Of a stretch of 64,000 nt of DNA, positions 12,901 to 24,179 are shown piece by piece. The position numbers and the translations under genes were made by a program. Numbering within the stretch: position 1 is the stretch's first letter; every line of letters begins with the position of its first letter. The stretch is from Drechslerella dactyloides (Eukaryota; Ascomycota; Orbiliomycetes; Orbiliales; Orbiliaceae). The stretch is from contig JAGTWJ010000013.1 of NCBI GenBank assembly GCA_020064725.1, forward strand, positions 372,001-436,000. The letters run 5' to 3'. The notes beneath the pieces were generated by a model. It saw only the letters and a program-made list of their open reading frames with translations, did no database searches and had not been told where the DNA came from.

Positions 12901-13802
12901 ATAGTATAGAAATACTAACTCAAAATATAATAAAAATCTAACACTTATTAAGTTACCACTTTTTTATATCAAACTTTAGGAAAGGTTATTTAGGAAATAA
13001 TTTTTAAATTATTTATTAATAAATACTTAGAAGAATATATTATTAATATTTTAAATTTTTTAAAAGATATTTTACTAATTTTTGGATTCTTATGGTTAAT
13101 AAAACACAACCCTAGTGTTAATTAAAAAAAAGGAAAAATTACTTTTGATAACTATAACTATTAAAAAATTGTTAAAACATAATTAACTAATAAAAATACC
13201 CTAAGAGAAACTTACTTAAAACTTATAATATATCTATTTAAGAAAGAAATTAGAAATAAATATAAATATAAATTAAATATTTTATAAAAAGTATGGATTT
13301 AGACTAAAGAACTATATATAATATTTGGAAAAATAGATATTTTTATATAGATATTTAGAGAAGAAAGAAATATCTTTTAATTTATACTAGAAAAATAAAC
13401 TTTATTAGAAATTAATTTGTTTAAATATTTAATATTATTATAGGAAGGAATGTAACTTTAATTTATATTAATATATAGATATACTAATTAAAAGGCAGTA
13501 ATACTCTAGGAATATATTGAAGAAAATCTTAAAACAGAATATATATGATCTTCTAATTTATTAGTAGGATATCCTATTTTGTTTATAAAAAAAAAAAACT
13601 TAGATAAATTATGAATTTGTATCAATTACTAAACCTTTAATATAATTACTATTAAAGATAAAGGACCTTTATTTTTTATTAGTGAATTCTTTGATAGGAT
13701 ATTAGGTGTTATAATTTATATAAAACTTAATCTTACTAATATATATTATAATATTAGGATTAATTTTGGAAAAGAATGGAAAACTGTTTTCAAAATTAGA
13801 TA

Positions 13803-15943
13803 ACGTATTCCACAAGCAAGCAGACCACACAAGCAAGCAAACCATCTCTCAACACTGGTACAACCACTCCTTTTTTATACTATATTACCTTTATAATCAC
13901 TATTATGGTTGCTATTATAACTAAATTTTAAATTATTCTAGCTATTAAAGCTTTGGAAAAAGATTAAAAATTAAGTATTTGAGTTACTATTAAACTTTAT
14001 AATATCTTTTATACTATTCTACTATATTAATATAATAGTTGTATTTTAAAAATAGATAATATTTTTAAATTATAAAACCTTATAAAATTAAAAAAAGATA
14101 TTATTATTTAATATATACTTAAATTATCTATATAATCTTTTTATTTTAAATTAGATAATATGGAAAATATGGTCAACTAACTACTATTAATATATACTAA
14201 TAATAGTATATAATATATTAGTAAAAATTGGATGGTAAACTTTGTAAAATATTGTCTAGAGCTTTAGATGTGTTTATCTAGAAAGTATGACTATTAATAA
14301 GTTAAATGTGAAGATCTGAATCTTATTTAAAAGTGGTTTCAGCTTTTATAAGTAATAAAAGTGAAGTATAGTATTATAAATAGTAATATCTATAATTTTA
14401 ATAAAATAAACTTTGTAATGGGTATAATTTCTACAATTATGGTTGTTATAGGAGTTAAAATATATAATAAAGCTAAGTTGGTATAGCCTGGGAATTATAA
14501 ATAGGTAACAGTTATTTAGGAGATAAATGTAGAAGATTGGGTAATATTGTTATTTATTATTTTAATTAATTAATATTATCTAGCTAGTTAGTATATAAAA
14601 ACTAATTTATTAAATAATTAGATTATTATATTCTCTGATAATGGTTGGATAATAAATGAGATTGCTGTAGAGTGGTTAAAATATTTTAATTATTTTACAG
14701 TACAGCACTATATTTTAGATTACTGGTTATTAGTCTTAGATAGCTATAATAGCTATTATTTAATATCTTTTAAATTTTACTATTAAAAATATAAAATTAT
14801 TATAGTCTATATGTTGCTATATTTTTTATATTTTTTTTAGTTGTTAGATGTTGGGTATTTTGGGTTATTAAAGCAGGTGTATAGTTACTAGGTGGAGGAC
14901 TTAATATATATATATAAATTATATTAGTAAGCTAGAGTTTCTTTCTGGATTCTATAGAGTATTTACTGCTGTAATAATATCTAAGAATATATACAGTAGC
15001 TTTGCTGGAGCTAGTATTATATCTTATGATTCTGATAGGGTTTTCTTAAAGTTAGATGTGCAATTATTAGTGTCTACCTTAATGAATTTATATTTTAATA
15101 TTATAAATACAACAACTACCTAGATAATAAAAACCCTAATAAATCTTTTAAAAACTAATCTATAATTAGAATTTATTAAAAACTAGATTATTTAGTATTA
15201 AAATAGCTTTTTAATATTATTACTAACTGTTATAAACTAATTCATTAAAAGAACACAGATAATAATATACTAGTTAATGTTTATATAAGTAGAGAATATA
15301 ATATTATACTCTATTAATAAGATGTTAAGTAAATATTAGTAAGTGAAAAAATAATATATATAGTATAAAAATATACTTACCATATACTAGGTTAATAAAA
15401 TCTTAAATAATAATATTATAAATAAACAAAATAAATAAATAAAATATCTAAACTATTAGAACAACCTTTAGCTAAAGGTTATCTCTAGAAAAATAATTTA
15501 CTATAATAATTGTGGTAAGTTTGGGTATAATATTTAAATATATTAACGTATTCCACAAGCGAGCGGACCACACAAGCGAGCGGACCACCCCATATAAACC
15601 AACACCCTACCAAAACACTTTTTATTGATAACTTAATCAATAATTAATTTAAAATTAGAATAAAATTAATCTTGTTTATATAAACTATTACAAATCTAAA
15701 AATATTTTTTTAAATTTTTTTTATATTAAATTAAAGAAATATACAAGGGGGGTGGTCCGGTCGCTTGTCTGGTCCAGTCGCTTATTGTTGACGTTAGTAG
15801 GTATTTTAAGTATGTAACTAAATAAACTAGCATATATATAGCCTAGTGTAATAGTAGTGTAGCCGTAAAGCTGGTGTTTTTGTTGGGGTAGGGTGTTGAG
15901 GTGGTCTGCTTGCTTGTGTGGTCCGCTCACTTGTGGAATACGT
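13803..15943 (+). mobile_element. pogo/Fot1-like transposon P3, carrying a nested MITE
   Basis: Ends ACGTATTCCACAAGC and CACTTGTGGAATACGT with TA on both sides. Length without the nested 249-bp MITE and its TA duplication is 1,890 bp, matching its relatives. The + strand transposase frame is recognisable near 15,000 (VEDL, then KLEFLSGFYRVFTAVIISKN-like, with stops) and the first catalytic region reads NFNKIN where NFDETGF is expected, so Asp and Glu are lost. It interrupts the reverse transcriptase of gypsy copy 1. Confidence 0.88.
15546..15794. mobile_element. 249-bp MITE, copy 1
   Basis: Flanked by TA (15,544-15,545 and 15,795-15,796). The left end starts ACGTATTCCACAAGCG with two AAGCGAGCGGACC modules. 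The right end, reverse-complemented, starts ACGTCAACAATAAGCG with modules AAGCGACTGGACC and AAGCGACCGGACC. Compared by eye, it matches the copy at 45,869-46,117 at every base. It has no coding capacity and interrupts pogo element P3. The shared ends imply it was mobilised in trans by a pogo/Fot1-type transposase. Confidence 0.92.
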
Positions 15944-15945
15944 TA

Positions 15946-16223
15946 TAGACTATTTGAATATCTAGTTATGTTTTTTAGATTGATTAATATGTTTGTGACT
16001 TTTTAAATGTTTATGAATTATGTTCTATAAGAATATATTGATAATATATATATAATATACCTAAATAATATCTTTATTTATAATATGGATTTTAATAAAT
16101 ACCAAAAATATGTTAACCAAATTTTTGAAACTCTGAATTAATATAAACTTAAGGTTAAGTTAGAGAAATCTGAATTTAAAGTTACTGAAGTTAAATTTCT
16201 AAAAACTATTATAATTTTATATA
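15946..16223 (+). pseudogene. Reverse transcriptase core of gypsy copy 1
   Basis: Continues the frame interrupted at 13,802. It reads LFEYLVMFF, then NYVL*EYIDNIYIIYLNN (16,058-16,069 is the YLDD position, here YLNN), then KLKVKLEKSEFKVTEVKFL. Both catalytic Asp codons have become Asn (GAT to AAT), so the polymerase is inactive. The frame resumes at 18,117 after transposon P4. Confidence 0.8.
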
Positions 16224-18114
16224 ACGTCAATGATAAGCGAATGGATCAGACAAGCAAGCGGATCACCTCACCATATCTACACGCCTACCACTCCTTCTAT
16301 ACCTTATATCTCTATAACTATTATAATACCTGCCTCTATAACTGAATTTAGAGTTCTTCTAACTATTAAAACTATAAAAAAAGATTAAAAATTAAATATT
16401 TGAGCTACTATTAAATATTATAATATCTTTTATACTATTTTAGTTTGCTAATATAATAACTATTTTTTATAATATAATAGTATCTTTAAATTATAAAACC
16501 TTATAAAATTAAAAAAGATATTATTATTTAATATATATTTAAATTATATATATGGTCTTTTTATCTTAGGCTAGATAATATAAAAGATATAGCTAATTAA
16601 CTGCTACTAGTATATAGTAATAATAGTATATAATATATTAGTAAAAAATGGGCTAATAACTTTGTTAAATACTATCTAAAGTTATAAATATATTTATCTA
16701 GGAAGTATAATTATTAGTAAGTAAAATATAAAGATTTTATATTTATTAATAAGTAGTTTTAGTTAATAAAGGTTGTAAAGACTAAGTATAGTATTATAGA
16801 TAATAATATTTATAATTTTAATAAAACTGGCTTTACAATGGGCATAATATCTATAACTACTATTATTATAGATATTAAAATATATAATAAAACTAAATTA
16901 GTATAGTCTGGGAATTATGAATGGGTAATAATTATTTAAAGGATAAATGTAAAAGATTGGGTAGTGCTATTATTTATTATTTTTACTAAGTAATACTATT
17001 TAATTAATTAGTATATAGTAATAAAGCTACCAGTAAATTAGATTATTATATTTTCTAATAATAGCTGGATAATAAATAAGTTTGCTTTATAATAGCTAAA
17101 ATACTTTAATAAATTTATAGTATAGTACTGTATTTTGGATTACTAATTATTAGTTCTAAATGGTTATAAAAACTACTACTCTGTTGCTTTTAAATTATAC
17201 TGCTAGGAATATAAGATTGTTATAATTTATATGCTGCTATATTTATTATATATCTTTTAATTATTGGATATTAGTTGTTTTAGGCTATTAAAACAGATAT
17301 ATAGTTATGAGGTGGAAAACTTAGTGTATATATATGTTAATTATATCTTTAAACTGGAGTTTCTCACTGGATTCTACAAGATATTTATTACTGTAATAAT
17401 ATCTAAAAATATATACAGCAGCTTTACTGGAGCTAGTATTGTATCTTATAATCTTAATAGAGTTTTATTAAAGCTAGATATATAGTTACTAATAGTTACT
17501 CTAGTAAATTTATATTTAAGCACTATAAATATAGCAGCTATCTGGATTATAAAAATATTATTAAATTTATTAGAGATTAATTTATAAATAGGCTTAATTA
17601 AAAACCAGATTATTTAATATTAGAATAACTTTTTTATATTACTGTTAGCAGCTGTAGACTAGTTATCTAAAGGGATACAAACTATAATATATTAATTAGT
17701 ATTTATATATATAGAAAATACAATACTATATTCTACTAATAAAATATTAAATAAATAGTAATAGGTAAAAAAACAGTATATATAATATAAAGATATATTT
17801 ATTATATACTAAACAAATAATATACTAGACTAAGATACTATAAATAAATAATATAAATAAATAAAACTAAAAAACTATTAAGATAATATATAGTTAGGAG
17901 GGGGCTTTGGAAGAGTATTATATTATAATTAATATAGTAGAGCTAGATATAATATTTAAATATATTAAAAGGTATTTTAAGTATGTAAATAAATTATTTA
18001 GTATATATTTAGCCTAAAGCTATAGTATTATGATAGTAAAATCAGTATTTTTGTTGAGATGGGGTGATAAGGTGATCCACTCACTTATCTGATCCGTTTG
18101 CTTATCATTGACGT
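16224..18114 (+). mobile_element. pogo/Fot1-like transposon P4
   Basis: 1,891 bp between TA duplications. The ends are ACGTCAATGATAAGCGAAT and the matching inverted end, with modules of the GGATC type. A + strand frame at 17,264-17,485 gives the transposase C-terminus: CFRLLKQIYSYEVENLVYIY, then FTGASIVSYNLNRVLLKLDI. Earlier parts are full of stops. Same TIR subfamily as P7 and P10. Confidence 0.88.
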
Positions 18115-18116
18115 TA

Positions 18117-19980
18117 GTATATAAATGGATTTAAAGAAGGTATAAGTTATATAAGACTGGTTAATATTGAAAATATTTAAAAAAGTATAAGTTTTTTTAG
18201 GATTATATAACTACTACTGATAATTTATTGAAGAATATAACTATCTGGCTCTTGTTTTTTTAGAATTAATAAAAAAGAATATATAATTTGAAATAATTAA
18301 AGAAAGAATCAAGATTTTTCAAATTTTAAAAAAAACTTTTATCTTTATATCTATTTTTAAATTATATAACTTAAAACTATTAGTATAAATAGAAGCTAAT
18401 ACTTCTATAACAGCTTTAAAAACCTATTTATTATAGAAATAACCTAACTAAAAATAGTATCTAGTTGCTTATCTATTATATAAATTTGATGTTATAGAAA
18501 CCAGATATTTAATATATAATAAAGAACTTATGGCTATCTTATATGTTTATAAAAAATAGAGAATCTACCTATAAACTATAGAATTATTTAAAATATTCTT
18601 TAATTATAAAAACTTTATCTATTTTCTGATAATAAAAAAACTTAGTAGATGTTAAGTTTGATGGTGGGAAATATTTAGTAAATATAATATGAAAATTATC
18701 TATTTCAAAAAAAAAAAAAATATTAAAGCTAACACTATCAGCTAATAATTTAACTTAATAAAAAATATCTTTATAAATAAGGAAGTAATCCTAGAATAAT
18801 ATAGAAATATTATTACTATTAATAAGAAACTCAATCTTATTATTTATAAAATAGAATCTAAAATAGCTATAAAACTAAAAGAAAACTATTAAAAAAATGT
18901 AATAATAAAAAGAATATTTTAGAATTTTAAAGAAATTACTATATTTTTTATTTTAGAAGATGGATATATTTTTTTTAAAGACCTCTTCTATATTTTAAAT
19001 AAAAAACTATAATTTGAAATTTTATAACTATATTATAATATACTTATATATAGTTATTTAAAAATTAAAAGAATATAGGAACTTATTATATAATAATATT
19101 TTTAACCTAAGATAAGATAATAAATTAAGAACTATGTTAAAATATATAATCTATATTTAAGGAATAAACTAATAAAATATATATTTTATAAATATCTATA
19201 ATTAAATAAGGTACTAACCAAACTATTCTAAATTATAATTTATGATTTTATATAAGTACTATTGTACTTAAGAGACCCCTTAATAAACTAAATTTATAAT
19301 GAAATTTTAATTATTATTTATAGATTTATTAAAACTATTATCCTAGAATTTTAGAATAATTCTTGGGGAGTAGAATAATTTTTAATAGTCTATAATAAAT
19401 AAATATTTAACCAATATGGACTATAAGAAAAGTATATTTGCAATAGAAACCCTCTTTTTAGTAGTAAGTACTAAAAGTATATTATAAATATTATAGATAC
19501 TAAATTTAATATAGTAATTAAAGGAAGAGTTTAAATTGATAGAGCTTCTAAAAAAGGAATCTAAATAGTTGAAATATATTTTAAATTATTTCTTAATTAT
19601 ATATAAAATAATTAGATAAAACTATTATTTATGATAAAACTTACTTATAATTTATTAAAATACTTAGTAATAAATTATATGTTCTATAAAGTATTATAAG
19701 ATTGGAATCTGTGAACTATACAACTAGCCTTATCTATAAAGGAAGAAATATTTAATACTAAAGAATATATTAAATCTATAAATAAATTATATAAATACCT
19801 AAAAAATAACCTAGACTTTATAACTAAAACCATATCCTATTATTATAATAAGAAAAAAACAAAAGTATCTTTTTTAAAGGAAAAAAATAAAGTATATTTA
19901 TTTATAAAAAATATTAAAACCAAAAGACCTAACTAAAAATTTGATTTTTAAAAATTTAAATTATATACTATAATTAAAAA
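18117..19980 (+). pseudogene. RNase H and integrase region of gypsy copy 1
   Basis: Frame fragments in the usual order: a connection segment ending in LLKNITIWL; an RNase H stretch with ETRYLIYNKELMAILYVYKK followed by FKIFFNYKNFIYF (the usual Asp of the DHKNL-type motif is Asn); then a broken integrase region. Many TAG/TAA stops lie at Trp and Gln positions. Confidence 0.65.
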
Positions 19981-19981
19981 A

Positions 19982-20227
19982 TTGAATAAATATTTTTTTA
20001 AATTTTATATCCCTAGAAACTTAAAAATTTATAAAATATTTTATATTATTTTATTTGAATCTATACTAAATAAACTTAGAAAAGAAGTAGATAATCTAGA
20101 AATTAAAAAAAATAATTATAATAAATATGAAATTAAAAGAATCTTAGACTACAAAAAAAACCTAGAAATATTAGTTAATAAATTTCTGATTAGATGGAAA
20201 GACTATTTATTAGAGGAAAATTTATAA
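19982..20227 (+). pseudogene. Chromodomain end of gypsy copy 1 polyprotein
   Basis: An 81-codon open stretch. Its last third reads YEIKRILDYKK, then FLIRWKDYLLEENL, the arrangement of a chromodomain (Y-E-V/I-x-x-I-L-D ... L-V/I-K/R-W-K-x-Y ... E-N) at the C-terminus of integrase. In chromoviruses this domain directs insertion to methylated chromatin. The same domain occurs in copy 2 on the - strand (about 31,141-31,260), which confirms the assignment. The ATG at 19,982 is not a real start: it lies inside a polyprotein. Confidence 0.75.
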
Positions 20228-21254
20228 TAATTAGAAAATAATATTTTATTAAAGTTTGTTAGATAATATTTTGATAGATTTGATATTTATTAAGCAGAAC
20301 AAAACCTATTACCACAATAACCCTAAGGAAGACCTAGGAAGAACGTTAGAATATAAAAAATTGATCATGATAATTATACCAAAAGAATCTACCCTAGTGA
20401 CAATATAAAATCTGTCTATTATAATACAACAAATTATATATACTATGGGTTATACAAAAAGAAACCTTATAAAAATAATATTAGAAATTATTATAAGATT
20501 TAATATATTTTGGAATTAATAAAGCTGGATCTTGATGAAATATTACTAAAAACCATCTTAGGAAATATAAAACTTAACTATTTTATATTATTAGAAAATC
20601 TATTTATTAAAATCTAGACTTTATCCTTTAGACTAATACCCTCTTTATTAAGAAGATAATCTCTCTTAATATCTTCTATATCTAATAATTTAAGCTTATA
20701 GAACATATTCTTATTATATTTTAAAATAATTAACTCCATCTTCTTCTTATAATATAATATCTTAAATTAAAAATAGGCTGATTTAATCAAAAATTTAGTA
20801 AGATACTGATGAATCTTGGACAGTTTAGTAATCTTCTGATAATAAAGCTTAAAAATATAGTATATTAGGAAAATAAACTATAAAAATCATTAAGAACTGT
20901 TATAGAAGAAATAATATTTATAGAAAATTATATTATATTGTAATAAATTCTATTTAGAATATATAGTATATTTTCTTATATTTATAATAATATACTAAAA
21001 ACTTTTTAAAATATAAATATTATAGGGAGTTGTTGTAAAAAAATTAAATTCCTTAATTTTAGAAATAAAATGATGATGATGTTTGTTAGAAAAAATCTTA
21101 TCAGTAGATTTGGACTTTATATGTTTTTAAATCTAATCTAAAATTATTTAAATAAGATATATTAAAACCTAAATATTTTATGGAAAAAAAGAAAAAACTA
21201 GGGAAATATTGTTGCCTTGAAATTTATATGTTTGATTATCTAAGTTCTGTTATA

Positions 21255-21292
<38 letters not shown>

Positions 21293-21366
21293 TACTGCTT
21301 TATTCTACACTATCAAATCTTATACATAAATTAGCATATTATTAATTCTTGTAAGAAGAAGAATAG
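20228..21366. other. 3' untranslated part of gypsy copy 1, with a long poly(A) run
   Basis: The polyprotein tail continues with stops to about 20,450, then non-coding AT-rich DNA. A run of 34 A lies at 21,256-21,289. Just before the LTR is a purine-rich stretch AAGAAGAAGAATAG, the likely polypurine tract. Confidence 0.6.
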
Positions 21367-22037
21367 TATTATAAAATAATAGTTTAATACCTAAATATCC
21401 TATACTAACTATATTCCCTTATTAGCATCTAATCTACATAAAGTACACAATAACATAGTACTTATATACTTTATAAATTGTATTTTTATATAAAATATAT
21501 ATTTATATAAAATAAACCTATATATAACCAGGACCTGTATCTAAAACATCATTACATAAAGGGGCTAACTTCTGTTATTCCTCTCCTAGTACATGAGTAC
21601 TAGGCAGGACTTGATCAATACTTATTATTGAATATTAAATAGGATTTAATTAATATTTATTATTAAATACTAAGCAGAACTTGATTAATATTTATTACTA
21701 AATACTGAGTAAAACTTAATTAGTATTTACCATTGAATACTAAATATAATATATTAATACATTTCTACTACTTTATATATCAGATATTATGTATTTAATT
21801 AGTATACTTTACCTTAGATTAATAGTTTCTCTTTTAAAAATTATTAGTTAATGCCTAAATTATAGTATCCTAATAGCTAGTTTATTTATTATTATTATTA
21901 TATATTTTATTCTATAGTTATTATTGTACTTAATATATACTTATCTTCTTCTATTAAGAACCCTGTATGATAGTGATTGAGAGTCAGGGATTTCAGAGTG
22001 AAGTGCGTTCGACCCGGTCCTGGGCCGAAGTGTAACA
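21367..22037 (+). repeat. 3' LTR of gypsy copy 1 with expanded internal repeat
   Basis: Sense-oriented LTR from TATTAT (a mutated TGTTAT) to GTGTAACA. It is longer than its relatives (671 against 583 and 565 bp) mainly because a 35-bp unit is present four times. The last 80 bp are little mutated and still contain GTGCGTTCGACCCGGTCC. Confidence 0.85.
21607..21746. repeat. 35-bp tandem repeat, 4 units, inside the LTR
   Basis: Units at 21,607, 21,642, 21,677 and 21,712, each beginning (G/A)(G/A)A(C/T)TT(G/A)AT(C/T)A. The LTR at 51,680-52,244 has exactly one unit, so this is a copy-number expansion. Confidence 0.85.
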
Positions 22038-24179
22038 GTAGCAAAGGACCTTAATTTGGGTTGTTGTTTCTGTATTATTCCTATGGTTTTTCTTTTATCC
22101 AGGACAGGGCTTGTACTTCTTATAGTCTTTGTTAAATACAAGGGAGCAGAAAATTTTAGAAGTGGAGAAGTACTCAAGCATTTTATCTAATAACCAGCCC
22201 TATACTGGAATAGCTGAGATTTAAATCATAAAAACAGATATAATTATCAAAAAAAAAAAAAGATAAAATATAGGCCAGATCTTACAAATCAGGTAGAATT
22301 TCTCATTATACTATATTAACATAAACCACTAACTTATAAACAAGACCACCAATATAAGCAGTAAATCCCAATTCAAATTAGCCAGCAAGCTAGTTAATAG
22401 ACTAGAATTAAATAAATAGAGTTCTTAAAAATTATATTAATCCATACATTAAGTAATGATTCTATACTTTGATAGTTCAATAGGGAAAGTGTTCTGAAAA
22501 CTATTAATAAAAACTTAAATATAAATAATTCTTAATTAAACAGAAGTATAAAGATAGTAGTATATAAAACTCACAACTAACAATATTAGTTATTTTATAG
22601 TTTATGTAAAATTATCTTTTAAAGATATATTTGTAAAATTTTAAAAACAAACTAATATATTTGCTATAATAAAATTAATATACTTTTGAAAATATTTTCA
22701 GCTTTAACAATAACCAGTTTTATCTTTATTTATTATACTACCTAGCTTCCACCAGCTTTCCTATATTATAGAAGCACAGTATATTACCTTTCTATAAATA
22801 GCTATTTAAAATAAGCCACTACTTCAAAGTTATATTAAGGTTTCTACTAGCTTAGCCACACAAAGTTATATAAGGTTGCACAAGGCTGCATAAGGTTATA
22901 GTAAATATCAGATTATTAATAAATGTAATATCCAGGAATTTTTGCTTTGTTTCTAGATAATATTTAACTGCCTTAATCAATTTAAGACTGGGTTTTCTAT
23001 CATATTTATACCCTATTTTCATATTATAACATCTTTGTATTACTTAGAAAACTATATTCTTCAGTAAATACTAAAATTAAATTCTTATAGTTTTTAAAGT
23101 CCACAATTTAATATTCTACAACTTAATTTTAAAATCAAACTATCATTTTAGATGGATTAACAATTTAATAACAAGGACTATACTATAGGCTAAATATGTA
23201 TCTTACTCTTGGAATTAATAATAGCAATTACCATCCTCAATAAACAACATCTACCACTATTATAAAATAAATAAAACAACAATATATATAAATTTAACTA
23301 AATAGATAATTATAATATTATTATTATATACCTTTTATTCAGTATATATAGTAAAATATCTATAGCAAACATTATTACTTAAATATACTAAAATTTCCCA
23401 TTTATAATAGCTAATTTAATAATTAGAATTACAAATAATATACCACTACTATTATAATATAATATCAGATTAGGTAATATAGTTATAAGTAAGCTAGTGA
23501 CAGAGTTTAGAAAAGTTTTATAATATGATTTTAGTAAAATAATATAAGAGGACTGATTTATTTAAACAAGGGTCCTAAACAAGCTATTAAAAAAATTTTT
23601 TACAATATTAACTAAATTTAAATTAGATTATTAACTATAATAAGATAACAGTATTAATAATATTATAACTAATTCCTTGAGAAATGGGATTATTCCTTAG
23701 AAATTTTTTTATTTATCAAATAATAGTGACTAGCTATTCTAAATATATTATAATTATCTTTACAAAAATATATTTTATAATAAATACAAATCTAATATAA
23801 TAGTTGAAAGGTTTTAATATCTATATAACTAACTATATATTTATTGTGGGTTAATAATATCCAATAATTAGATTATAAAGTATAATATTATCAAAAACTA
23901 TTTAAATTAGGAAAAAAGAATTTTATACTTTAAAATAAAAACTATAAGATTAATAAATAAATTACCTTTATTAGTAGTTTAAAGTATTTATAATTATTTT
24001 GATAATTATAAAAACAAAATATAATAATAATATGTAATATTAGCTATTACTACTATTATAAAAAAGTTTTTACTTTAGCTTTTATTTAGAGGTTAAAATA
24101 ATTTTATTAAGGTAATTCAATTAATTTAAATTCTAAATAGCTACTAATTTTTTTATTATAGACTATAACTAATAATAAA
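22038..24179. other. AT-rich RIP-degraded sequence, possibly NLR-A N-terminus
   Basis: No usable frame. It lies directly upstream of the recognisable NACHT part of NLR-A, so it may contain that gene's promoter and N-terminal domain, but I could not identify any domain in it. Confidence 0.4.

Larger units (their letters stand above)
6478..22037 (+). mobile_element. Ty3/gypsy chromovirus, copy 1 (RIP-degraded, with nested insertions)
   Basis: Sense-strand LTR retrotransposon. Only the last 45 bp or so of the 5' LTR remain (about 6,478-6,521, ending TGTAACA), followed by an internal start that aligns with copy 2. Domains in order on the + strand: gag zinc knuckle about 10,984-11,028, protease DSG about 12,865, reverse transcriptase about 13,550-13,800 and 15,946-16,220, connection/RNase H about 18,117-18,730, integrase region about 18,900-19,980, chromodomain about 20,115-20,220, polypurine stretch just before 21,367, and 3' LTR 21,367-22,037. 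Elements at 6,792-9,796, 13,803-15,943 and 16,224-18,114 are nested within it; subtracting them leaves about 7.8 kb of internal sequence, close to copy 2. All frames carry many stops, so it is dead. Confidence 0.85.

Noticed and set aside
21607..21746. CRISPR-like array
   Set aside because: Direct 35-bp tandem units without spacers, inside a fungal LTR.
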